Assembly: GCF_010015445.1 (NCBI RefSeq)
Contig: NC_053116.1
Location: 30,575,285 to 30,639,284, forward strand
Reading direction: 5' to 3'
Source: Perca fluviatilis
Lineage: Eukaryota; Chordata; Actinopteri; Perciformes; Percidae
DNA length: 64,000 nucleotides
A program made the translations under genes and the position numbers. Shown here piece after piece: positions 36,827-55,902 of the stretch (position 1 is the stretch's first letter; every line of letters starts with the position of its first letter). The notes below the pieces were generated by a model. The model saw only the letters and a list, made by a program, of their open reading frames with translations. It was not told the origin of the DNA and did not search any database.

Positions 36827-36832
36827 TTTATT
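36827..36832 (-). terminator. CSDE1 polyadenylation signal
   Basis: AATAAA read on the minus strand. It is the best-placed canonical signal downstream of the CSDE1 stop and before the opposing RASSF-like transcript end near 35.76 kb. Confidence 0.55.
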
Positions 36833-38313
36833 TCATTTGTTTCATTCAAGACCATTAACAAAAGTACATGAGAACCTCTGTCCGTGGTTCAACTGAAACC
36901 CGGTGATCTCCAAAGTTGAAATTAATTTAGACTGTAACTTAATGTGCAGAGGCACAACAGCTCACCCACCATGTCTCCAGCGCACAATAACTGGTAGCCT
37001 GATTTCATAATGCTTTTTTCAACTGAATTTCTAATACTCTTCTCCTTCTTTAAGTTAAATTTGTTTTGTTATATCTGAAGTTTCAATGAACCTTCACTAA
37101 GCAAAAAAAGCACACATTACATACAGTATATTTCAACCCACAGGTTTGGGATGCATATCAGTATTATTTCTACTAGAAAAGAAAGCCACCCTAAGATTGT
37201 TCTGAATGTTTTGGTGGTTTGGCTGGGAACAGAGGATGCATCTAATTTTTTTCATTTTGCTTGTAGTTTTTAGGCACCTTATTCTTACTTTATTCAATAT
37301 TAGCAGATTGAGTTTCAATGGAAAAAAGCAAAAATATGTGCAAGAAAAAAAAAAAAAAAAAAAAAAAAAGTAGTATAAAAGAACTGTAGATATAAGATGC
37401 CACAAGGAACTCTGCACCTGGGGAAAAAAAATTGCTTTAGTGGAGCATGTGAATACCAAAAAGGTATCTAAAGGCTCCAGATTGGTAAAAGTAAATCCCA
37501 TTAGATCAACTACCTTGACATTAACATACATCAATCACACACTCTCTCTCTCTCACACACACACTCACACAAAACAAAACACCATGCTTTCACTTCAACT
37601 CTTCAATAAAGCGTTTTAAAAACTGCTCAAAAAACCGAGCAGAGAAGAATCCTCAGTTTAAGCCCGCACATGAAAAATATGATCCTCCTTATGGAGGGAA
37701 GTTTGCTTTGCTTTATGCATCTTTTAGGAAAGCATACAGTAGTGGAAACTTGTCAGTGACACCATTTTAAGTTTCCATGGGTAAAGGAGCAAAAATAAGA
37801 GAAGGAAAAAAAAAAAAGGGGAGCAGATGCTCAAAAGACATGCCAACAGTCACACTCATTCACCCAGGCAAACTACTGGACAGATTACAGGTGCAGAATT
37901 CCAAACAAAGCAGATTCAAAAAAGGACATAGACAGCCACACAGTCATCACTCTGATTTAGAGGGACAAGACCCTCAGAAACAAATACCTCAGTTACACAC
38001 TATAAATCACTTCTAGGATACGTGACACACACGCGTGCACACACAAACACTCACTCAAAGACCCCATGTACACTGCAGTGTGGAACTCTGTATCAAGCAC
38101 ATCATACATGGGAGGCAGGGAACTGTGGAATGAGAAAAGTTCCCTCGCAGGCATCGATGGGGATAAAGATTACACATGCCGATTACTGTATGTGTGAGTA
38201 TGTCTTATGTATGAGTTTGTGTGTACAAGCATGTGTCAAATCAAATTCCCTTAGCCCCTGTTGCCCCTTGGGACAGCATCCCACCAACACCAACAGGGTG
38301 GGCTCTGTATTGC
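36827..38313 (-). other. CSDE1 3' untranslated region
   Basis: Non-coding sequence runs from the CSDE1 stop codon (38316-38314) to an AATAAA on the minus strand at 36832-36827, about 1.5 kb. It contains a long A-run (37345-37369, T-run in the transcript) and a CT/CA-rich stretch at 37535-37580. Earlier alternative ends are possible. Confidence 0.6.
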
Positions 38314-46851
<8,538 letters not shown>

Positions 46852-47470
46852 CTGGGGAAGAGGAGAAGCAAGTTTTTAAAATGCATTCAGTAGTGGATCA
46901 ACGTGAAGCAGACAAAAAAATGTGGGTCGCAGTCTATGCGGTGTTTGATGCCAACCTTAAAAACAAAAAACACTTCAAGACATGCAGGTAGAGCAAATTT
47001 CAGGAGGAAGTGGGGAGGGAAAAAGCAATAGTAAAGCTACATCAGTCTTCTGGAACTATCTGGCCAGCAACAGGGGAACACACATTGATCATGACAAGAC
47101 AGAATTTCAGGATAATTTATACCATTAACTGGAAATGCATAAACAGAACAACACTGTATGGCGCTTCCTGTTTCACTTACAAGTGGCATGCACTTAAAGT
47201 TAAAACGTAACGATTGTCAAGTGATTTTAGTCCCATATTAACTAAGCACTGCCAAAACTCCATGCAAACGTTCAAAACCTGTTCACCTCTCTCTACCTAA
47301 CAACCAAAAAAAAAAAAAAAAAACTCACTTATCAAAATCTGCCACTACACATGGTTAAACTCACTTTTCACGTAACTACAAACCATGCTGTTAGCAAAAG
47401 TCAACATGACACAACAGCAGCTCACAGGGCTGTTAAGTCAGTGTGGGGACCACCGAACATGCCCTCTTAC

Positions 47471-47659
47471 TGATCTCTGATACAAGGGAGTCCGCTTGTG
47501 TTTTTTACTTCCTGGGTGGGGATGGCAAGAGACTGAGGAGGAGCGGGGGATGGGCATGGGACCAGTAGAGGTAGATGGGGCAGAGCCAGTGTTGCGAGCC
47601 ACTGGAGGTTCAGAGGAGCCTCTTTCCATTTCTGACACTGGGGAATGGACTTTGATATG
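47471..47659 (-). CDS. csde1: Alternative N-terminal coding exon of CSDE1
   Basis: A 189-base block lies between the acceptor CTCCCAACAG and the donor TCA/GTAAGAG. It ends GSKKHKRTPLYQRS and is in phase 0 with the MSFDPG exon. From the internal ATG at 47629 it gives 53 residues beginning MERGSSEPPV. Human CSDE1 has a long isoform whose extra N-terminus ends KKQKRTPTYQRS before MSFDP, so the homology is clear. The predicted long form is 851 residues. The whole exon is open (63 codons), so it can also be read through from the exon at 49006-49131. Confidence 0.8.
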
Positions 47660-48213
47660 CTGTTGGGAGGAGGCAACAGCTTTGAAAAAGAGGACAGCCA
47701 TAACGTTTAAATATTTTTCAAATTACCCAAATCCAGTTCAGTTATTACGCAAAACCAGTTGTTATCCAGTACTGCGGTATAATATTGTGCATCTTCTACT
47801 TGACCTCACTAGTCTGCCGTTATTTCATACATCAATGTTTGCCCATTCAATTACTGGAGGCCTAACACGTATACATTTCGCAACATCACAGCAACGGACA
47901 ATATGCATGTCCTTGCATACAAAGATTTCTCCAGTACTATATTTTAGCTCTTTTAACCACCACTGCTCGAATTCTGCCATCAAAAAACCATAAGGCCACT
48001 CCGTATCAATGGATCTGCTACCATGAAAACCTCACATTACAGCATCAGTCAACGGCACTAATCAGTGGTTGACAATACAAAGTGGATTCAAACAGGATGG
48101 CTCTACAAAGAAGGCAGGCTAAACTAAAAAGAATAACCAACCTCATTGCGCAGCCAGTTAAGGTGAAGTGGTTTCAGTGCAGTGTTGCAAGGGTTACTCA
48201 AGGTAGAGTAAAA

Positions 48214-48216
<3 letters not shown>

Positions 48217-48307
<91 letters not shown>
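48217..48307. repeat. (AT)n microsatellite
   Basis: About 45 uninterrupted AT units in the CSDE1 5' region, between the two alternative N-terminal coding exons. Confidence 0.97.
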
Positions 48308-48312
<5 letters not shown>

Positions 48313-49005
48313 CACTACAGAAGATGGTGAATCAGAAAATGCATCTACAGTACAGTGGATAGAGAGTTGGTGATGGGTTATGGGTTATGAGGGAAGTCCC
48401 AGAACAGCCTCTTCTGTTAGGCCCTTAACTACCACAATGAGCTCCTCTTAACAGGCGACCTATATGGCGGCATTTTACACTTTAATGTTCTTTAACACAG
48501 TATATTAAAAGACCTGCATTTACAGGCTACATGCCTCAGCATTTGGTTGCCAGTGCAGTGATTACTCTCAAACATCAACGTGAAAAATGATTTGTCTGAG
48601 GGACAACGAAGAACTTTAGTTCACTGCTGATGGGTAAATACTTTGAATACTACCCATTTAATTTATTTTAGTTTTTAACTACATACCAGGACCAACTGGT
48701 ATGCAAGTTCAGCTTGAATTCATGTTGCATTGATTTGAGGAAGTTCAAAGTAACACAGTTACGTAAAGTAAAAATTAGGAAAAAAGGCCATTCAGGACTT
48801 GTGAAAAGAAGCAAATTTCTACTGTCAAATTGGCAGAACACCCCTCACCCTGCAATAACACAACTGAGTAGAGGCAAGGCTCGGGAGCCTGAAAAGGATG
48901 AAAAGAGGTTAGGCCATTCACAGCAGAAAGATGCAGGGCAAGGTGGGTGGATGGGTGTTCGATGGGGTGGGGCACGTAGACAAGAGGTGGGAAGGTAGAA
49001 CTTAC

Positions 49006-49131
49006 AGATCGGCCATATGGCGACAGGCTGAGTCCGACAGGGGAGGTGCTGCTCAGGTCAGCGCTAACAAACGCAGTGGGTGGCGACGCAGGCAAGGTAA
49101 ACTCAACAAAGCCTTTCCAGGGGCTGCCCAT
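49006..49131 (-). CDS. csde1: Second alternative first coding exon of CSDE1
   Basis: A minus-strand ATG at 49131 opens 42 codons, beginning MGSPWKGFVEFTLPASPPTA and ending SLSPYGRS, then a strong donor GTAAGTTC in phase 0. It can join the MSFDPG exon directly (840 residues) or the 47471-47659 exon (903 residues) without a frameshift. The composition looks like real protein and not chance frame. The frame stays open for some codons upstream of this ATG, so the true 5' limit is unknown. Confidence 0.6.
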
Positions 49132-50347
49132 ATTTTCCCATAAACTCGGACCAAACTTGCTCGAGCACTTGCTGAACTTGATTACTTGTTAATGTTTTGC
49201 TTGACTGTTAAGTTCTATTTTTTGTAACCACCCAATGATAGACCGCTGGATGTCTGCAAGGGTGAAGAGAGGAACAAACATAACGGGTAAGGCAGATAGG
49301 TCAGCCAGTGTGCCAAGTGTCACAGACAAAAGGAAAGTAGCTGTGGGCTTTTTATCCCCCAAGGGAGAGTGTTGAAAAGGCAAAAATCAATGGGGATAGG
49401 ACTTCAAAACAACAGAAAAGGAAAAAAAAAAAAAATTGTGTGGGCTGGGTGTGGGAGGGCAATTAAATCCTTCTCAAACTAAATTGAATAATCAGTTTAG
49501 CATGTTTAGAGGTGGTGCCGGGGCAGTTCAGCAGGCTTTGGTTTTCAAGAAGAGTTACCTTTAGCAAATGGCAATGTAGATGTCAGACATGAACAAATCA
49601 AACTTTCTACTCCTTATCACACTCATTCCACATTTGGAATGTGTAGCCATGTGAAAAGAGGAATGAATTTACAAGATTTTTTTCAAACCAAAGCAGCAGC
49701 AGCTGCGTTCACATATATTTCCATCTCTAAAGGTGTGCTAATCAGTGAACACAGTTGCTGCGAAGAAACGATCACTAAAAGATGTTGCCATTAAAAAAAA
49801 TTGAGAAACCCAAACTTTAAATGATGAGTCCACAAATCCAGATTGTTTCAATAAAGCAGTAGGAAATGCATTTGCTTAAACAACCTACAACTTTGACAAA
49901 GGAGGACAAAGTTGTTCGTGTTCAGTGAGAAAAAGTAAACAAAAAAAAACACATTGCTGCCTACAATCAGCGCAGCTGGACAAACTGAATCAGAAGAAGT
50001 GTTGCACAATCTGTGTTTGAACATCTGTACACCAGGGTTGTGTGTACAAACTGGGAATTTACCAATTAGTTTCTGAATTCCACCCAAGTTGCGGCATCAA
50101 ATTTGTCATCAGAATTCTTAAACCGCATACAGCGAAATATTTTCAGCATGTTTGGGGGGAGGGGGTCATTCAAAACATGACAAATCATAAGTGATTAAAC
50201 AATTAAAAGTGCAGTTGTCACTAGCATCTGATGTTGTGAAGGAACTACTAACTGAGACCCACCTTTATTAGTCGTCTTGAATCTTGTAATTCTCAGGACC
50301 TCGAAGACTATGCAGTTCCTGCAGATCTTATCACGCACACAGTTCAA

Positions 50348-50378
50348 CACACACGCGCACACACACACACACACACAC
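50348..50378. repeat. (CA)n microsatellite
   Basis: About fifteen CA units with a CGCG interruption, in the CSDE1 5' intron. Confidence 0.9.
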
Positions 50379-51061
50379 TTGTTACAGGTTTCTGGCACAA
50401 GTTCTAGATGGTTGCATAAAGCAAAAAAGGGGGAGAAATCTAGCACAAAAAAGGCAAACGCAGGTGCAATAACACTGCTTAGAAAAAAAATTGCAATGAA
50501 ATCAGTGGGAGGAGTAGAGAAAGGGAAAGAAGTGGGGGGGGGGAAACTATGGAAGGGGGGGGAATAAAACTAGCAGATAGCAGCCCACTCCACACCCCGG
50601 TGGTGAGTCGGTGGTGTGGTGAGGATGAGGAGGGCTAGGAGCAGCGTTGGGACGTGTGCTTTGTCAAAGCTGTTGAGTAGGCACAGACTTCTGGTTTCAG
50701 ATCAGTTAGTCTTCTCAGAATATGCTTGGGCGTAGGATTGCTTCTCTTCTGTGTTTCAATTGGGCTGATGGGAGTCTTCTTTGGTCATTTAAGGATTTGG
50801 TTACTTCTTGTGTTTTAGACCGTTGAAGTGATCCGTTGTTTTCTACGTGTCTTCAGTGTTGCAACTTTGCTTGTTTTGGGAGGTTTATCTTCAGTTTCTT
50901 TGTTATGACCTGAATTCGTAACGTTGCGGTGGTACAAAAATTCTGTTCCGTTTCAGTTCATACTGTTTGGGTGGGGGTGGGGGAGAGAAACAAAAAAACA
51001 TTTTGGTTAGCTGAGCAGAACTGATGACTTTGACATCACATTGATTAACAACCATCTTTAC

Positions 51062-51373
51062 TAGGGGTGGGAATCACCAGAGGTCTCACGATACGATATC
51101 ATCACGATACGATATTATTGCGAGTTTAAACATATTGCAATATTCTGCTATTTATCGCAATTTATTACCTTTTTTCCGCAAATTTTTTTGTCAACATCTG
51201 TTTTATCTAAAAAGATACATTTCTCTGTTTGTTCATCTCACTTCAATTTTTTTTTGCTGCAAAATGGGATTGTCAAGCAGACAAACTGACCAACACATGT
51301 ATAATAATAGATCGATACTTGCCACGGAAAATATCGCGATACTATGCTTTATCAATTTTTCCCCCCGCCCCTA
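51062..51373. mobile_element. hAT non-autonomous transposon, 312 bp
   Basis: A perfect 8-base duplication, ATCTTTAC, flanks it (51054-51061 and 51374-51381). The inverted ends are TAGGGGTGGGAATCACC and, reversed, TAGGGGCGGGGGGAAAA. The interior repeats CACGATACGATAT-like words. It lies in the CSDE1 5' intron. Confidence 0.92.
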
Positions 51374-51553
51374 ATCTTTACAGATCAAACTTTTAGATTT
51401 AACACCAAAAGGCCCAAGGGATCCAAGTGTCTGCAATGAGGCAGACATACTCAATGTCACAGTCAACTGATAAAACAATAGCAGCAATAAGTACCAATAG
51501 CTTGAAGTTTCTTATGACTAGATGCTTTGCCCCCCCGACTCAAGAGTGAGTAA

Positions 51554-51634
51554 GTATGTATGTATGTATGTATGTATGTATGTATGTATGTATGTATGTA
51601 TGTATGTATGTATGTATGTATGTATGTATGTATA
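51554..51634. repeat. (GTAT)n microsatellite
   Basis: About twenty perfect GTAT units, directly abutting the left end of the hAT element at 51636. Confidence 0.97.
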
Positions 51635-51635
51635 C

Positions 51636-52744
51636 TAGGGCTGCAATGATTCTTCAAATAACTCGAATAATTCGATTACAAAAAATCCTCGAAGCAAAAT
51701 TCTTTGCCTCGAAGCTTCGTTAAATCAATGTAATTAATGTTGTACGGCTCACTGTGTTTCCGCATGGAGGATTATTACTAGCGCACAAGAGATGTGTGCT
51801 TCTGCGGACACAAGACTGACGGCCCAGATTACAAATGAAGGAAGACAAAAATAGCGAGGGTCTAAGAGAAGAGACAGGCGAGAGAAAACGACAGAAAGTT
51901 TGGGATCATTTTAAGCTGCAAACATGCTGCTACATCACCTCTGTAACAAACATCCAGTGTACACATCCATTCCATGGAGCCAACCCGACACAAGGTAGCT
52001 AACGTCTGCTGCTCTCGTCCACCGCGCTGTTTACACAACTAGCCTACAGCATGTTACTCTGCTAATAGCCATGTTTTACACAACTAGCCTACAGCATGTT
52101 ACTCTGCTAATAACCATGTTTTACACAATTAGCCTACAGCATGCTACTCTGCTAATAGCCAAGGTTTATACAACTAGCCTACAGCATGCTACTCTGCTAT
52201 CAGCCATGTTTTACCAAGCTAAAACGAAAGCTGTCGGTTTGTAGTCTAACTACTTTTGCTTCTAATCTTTGGAAATGTAGCTGCTGCCGGAGACAAACCG
52301 GCTCCTCCCCCCAGCATGGCTACTTAATATGCACGTGAATGACGTCGTCATGCATTCTTTATTCTTTCACCTATGTTCCTCACTGTGTATTAGGCTTCTG
52401 AAAATGTGTCCCCAAGAACAGTGTAGTTGAGTAGCCCTGCTGTAAACCCTCTGGTTAGAGAACAGCTCTTTTGCATATCCAGTGTAAAGAGCCAGAGGCA
52501 AGAAGGGAATGGGGTGAAAAATATTAACATTTGGGCCACCAAAAATGTACTATTGTAATGTATTTTTTTTTTAAGGGTCTTGGAATTTGTCAATAAAAAA
52601 TTTTGCTTTTTTTTTGTAAACAGCAATAATAAATATTTACTATTGCTGTTTACTAAGTATTTCTTCCAAAGAATTTCTTATCCGATTAATCGATGGAATA
52701 ATCGGTAGAATATTCGATTACTAAAATAATCGATAGCTGCAGCC
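51636..52744. mobile_element. hAT-derived element with internal tandem repeat, 1.1 kb
   Basis: The left end TAGGGCTGCAATGATTCTTC and the right end, reversed GGCTGCAGCTATCGATTATT, are imperfect inverted repeats of the AGGGCTGCAAC hAT family. A subterminal ATTCGATTAC word is shared by both sides. Near 51895-51920 the plus strand reads KVWDHFKLQ, like the start of the BED zinc finger of hAT transposases, so this is probably a deletion derivative of an autonomous copy. No target duplication is clear, because microsatellites abut both ends. Confidence 0.75.
52033..52212. repeat. Four 45-bp tandem repeats inside the hAT element
   Basis: Units start at 52033, 52078, 52123 and 52168, each with ACAACTAGCCTACAGCATG, ACTCTGCTAATAGCC and GTTTTAC. 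The units differ at only a few positions. The 45-base period keeps a reading frame, but no long frame runs through it. Confidence 0.95.
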
Positions 52745-52808
52745 ATATATATATATATATATATATATACATACATACATACATACATACATACACACAT
52801 CCATCCAT
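52745..52808. repeat. (TA)n-(CATA)n-(CATC)n microsatellite
   Basis: A compound simple repeat directly abuts the right end of the hAT element. Confidence 0.95.
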
Positions 52809-55134
52809 CCCACAACACCATGCATCTGACTAGCAAGCAAGATGCTGTAGATCAACACGTCTTTGTGCATACCTTCAGTTCAGGCCATGATATTTATGGC
52901 ACCATGTCTGACCAGGGCCCTCCATTTTGTAATTTTATCTCACAACAGTTTTGCACACTTATTGTATATGTTCAGCTGTGAAGTTCATACCATGTGCATG
53001 AATTTAGCTACATTTAATTAGACACTCAGAAAGTGATCTCCATAGGTTGTTTAGGGCAGAGTGTTGTTGACCTAAATAAACTGCTTTGAAAACAAGCTGG
53101 GTTTGCCAACCTGGGACACATGATCTATTCTGCTGCGACTGTGTTGCAATGACTTCCATCCTACTACTTCCCAGAACATAAAATATGTTTTAAAAAAAAT
53201 GCTCAAATGGGACTCTAATAGTAGAGAGGGGGCTTTTTTGAAGGAGTCACTTGATATTCATATCAAAATATCGAGTCCAGATTAAATAACAAGCAGTTCT
53301 TTGTTTTGTTTACATTTGCAAGGCTTTGATTAATAATAGTACAAAGTCAAGTTATCACAAAATGGATTGGCTAAGTGGGCTAAAGGTTATGAGTAATGAA
53401 CAGGGACAACTAGTCAGTGAAAACAACCTTGGGAGAGATGGGCTATTTGTTCCCATTTTTCAGCTTTTAGTGACGCAGAAAGAGGAGAAAAAAAAAAACA
53501 GTCCATCCACTAAACCACCAGCACCGATTGGTCGTTTCAGCACTTTATGAGTAACGTTATAAGACTACATTTTATCTCCGTAATCATTAAACAAGAAATA
53601 CTATAAACATACAGACTGCCCCAGTTACGACAGAATGGCTAACGTTAAACCCACGTATCTGGCACGAAGGTGCTGCCCTGGTCTGGGCCTGAACAACAAC
53701 CGCCCTGACAGTACCAACCATGTGACTTCCTAGCAATCCGCCATCCTCAACTGGAACTGCCAATATGGCCTGATCCAACACGTTGCGGCATGCAACGCTA
53801 TCGAAAACGTCACATCTAAGCTAGTCAGCTAATGCTCAACACATCTCAGACTCTTGAATAGGTGCAAAGATGGGTCATGTTTCGCTATTTTACTGCTTGC
53901 TAGTCAAACGTACGCACGCAGTAGCTAACAGTCAAGTACACATCGCAACGTCTTAATGACCTTGTGTGGACAAACAACCAGACAAATTAGCATCTCGCTA
54001 AAGCTAAAGTCGTAAACAGCCAATACCCCCGGGCGTTTCCTATTTTAAGTGTAACGGTAAATCAAATCACTGCGACAGGGTCATTGACGTTACGCCTTAA
54101 CGTTAGCTCAAAAAGTTAGCACATCATGCGTTTCTGGTTACTTGGCTGTTATCACAAGTACGAGGCTAGCCAGAACAGACATTTCGCGGAAAGTACGCTC
54201 ACAGTTATTGTTGCAACGTAACAGATACAGCCTCACCAAGCTCCATCCAAAAAGAAGCCTTTTTAATGTTTTGTGGTTTATTTTACAGAACACTATTTGA
54301 GGCTTGTGACAAAACAATTGGGTGTCGCGACAAATTCGGCACCCGTGTTATAAACGAGTAATTATTGTATTTTAACAAAATCATATTTATAGTACTGGGT
54401 AACGTTAGCATCATGCACTGGCCTCCGACACCTGATATATATTTTTGTATAGACATTTCATCAAACGGACAGATGAGTTTGGAATGGATATGAAAGACAG
54501 GACCTTAACCATGAGCTAGAGATTAAACGGGAAATGTACACTTATGACTAGCTAATCTGGGTCAAAATAAATAGTAACTAACGTTAACAGAGTTAATTCT
54601 CTAACGTTACATATACAAACAAAACAGAAAAGGCAACGTTATGGAGCTAAGGACGACACGAGGACGGGACAACAAAGAAGCTATGACAAGCGGACCGCCC
54701 CGGCTCGTAACATTAAGTTATTTAATTCTAATTCACGTTACCGCGTCTGTCACTAATATTTACCACAGCCATTTCACACAAGTGCTGTCTTTTTGGTAAA
54801 GTTATACGTTTCAGGAATGCAGAAGTGTTTATGTGTATCATTAACAACGTCGCTAGCTCGTTCACAATGCTAAGTGGCTAACGTTGATAGCGGCTCGGTT
54901 AACTTTAGCTAGCTAGCATGCTGCTACACTGCTTGGTCCTTGTGAGTGGTGATTTATGCTGAGGAAAAACACGGCAGCCCCCACCCAGGCCCCGGATCTG
55001 CGTATGACTAAATGCTGGATAACCCGTTTGATTCTGAAGACCCGCTGGATAAAAAAAAAAGTATACCACTTACTGACACAGTTAAAACAAATGTTTGAAT
55101 TGTTTCATAAAACAGGAAAATTAATAAAACTCAC

Positions 55135-55260
55135 CCCAACAGCTTTCAGCACTGTCACCAGCGCCGCTAGAAGCAGCACGGCACATTACGTAGTGATTAG
55201 GGAGGCAACTACCGCGATATTTGACAACGTTAGGACTTCCAAAGAGCCTAAAGGATAGAG
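55135..55260 (-). promoter_or_regulatory. Probable CSDE1 promoter and non-coding first exon
   Basis: On the minus strand a donor, GTTGGG then GTGAGTTT, ends a possible exon at 55135. Upstream sequence has CG dinucleotides, a TTACGTAG cAMP-element-like word (55188-55195) and an AACGTT word at 55226. The flanking 53.5-55.2 kb is dense in AACGTT/TAACGTTA words. No TATA box is evident, as expected for a housekeeping gene. Assignment rests on strand, position and the donor. Confidence 0.5.
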
Positions 55261-55902
55261 TGGCCACTGCCCATGGATACACCCATGCCATTGCCTTGTA
55301 GCTGCTGATTGCTTTTATGGTCTAGCAGTGATCCATGGGCTAGAAGAAGGCAGATATATACGAGCCGTGTTACTGGAAATATAGGCATCAGCAGCATCAT
55401 GCCATTCACTAGTTCTAGACAATTGAACTTAACGCGTGTCCCTCGTTTAATACCTTGATAGTAACTTTTCTCTTCCTGTAGTAGAGTTTCTGAGGCCACA
55501 CGTTGCAGCTTGGGGGAGTGTTCAAGAATGACATTTTAAATTGCTCATATTATTCCTTATTTTCAGGTTCATGATTGTATTTAGAGGTTATATCAGAATA
55601 GATTTACATGGTTTAATTTTCAAAAAACACCATATTTTTGTTGTACTGCACATTGCTGCAGCTCCTCTTTTCACCCTGTGTGTTGAGCTCTCTGTTTTAG
55701 CTACAGAGTGAGACATCACACTTCTATTCCATCTTTGTTGGGAGTCGCACATGCGTAGTACCCAGGTAAGGACTACTACCCAGTCAGAAGCAGAGTATGA
55801 TGGATGGATCACAAAAAAGATATATAACACAATAAAGGAAAGGGGAAAAGCCAAAAAGCATAATATGAGCACAAATGCTGATCATACTTAAAGGGGCGAT
55901 CC

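Larger units (their letters stand above)
49132..55134. other. CSDE1 5' introns and leader region
   Basis: No further coding exon was recognised. The region holds several repeats: (CA)n at 50348-50378, a hAT miniature element at 51062-51373, a compound (GTAT)n/hAT/(TA)n block at 51554-52808, and a stretch 53550-55130 rich in AACGTT-containing motifs just inside the inferred transcription start. Small open frames here (for example 53326-53550) lack homology. Confidence 0.55.

Noticed and set aside
37133..37534. 133-residue minus-strand frame
   Set aside because: It runs through the CSDE1 3' untranslated region and includes a poly-phenylalanine read of a T-run.
47496..47993. 165-residue plus-strand open frame
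   Set aside because: Its first third is antisense to the CSDE1 alternative exon and the rest has no recognisable protein features.
51463..51657. Frame with tandem THTY repeats that might look like a repeat protein
   Set aside because: It is a direct reading of the (GTAT)n microsatellite.
52033..52212. Regular 45-base repeats that could suggest a CRISPR-like array
   Set aside because: Units are head-to-tail with no unique spacers, in a fish intron within a hAT element; it is a minisatellite.
53326..53781. Two short frames near the CSDE1 start
   Set aside because: No homology, and they overlap a region dominated by promoter-type motifs.
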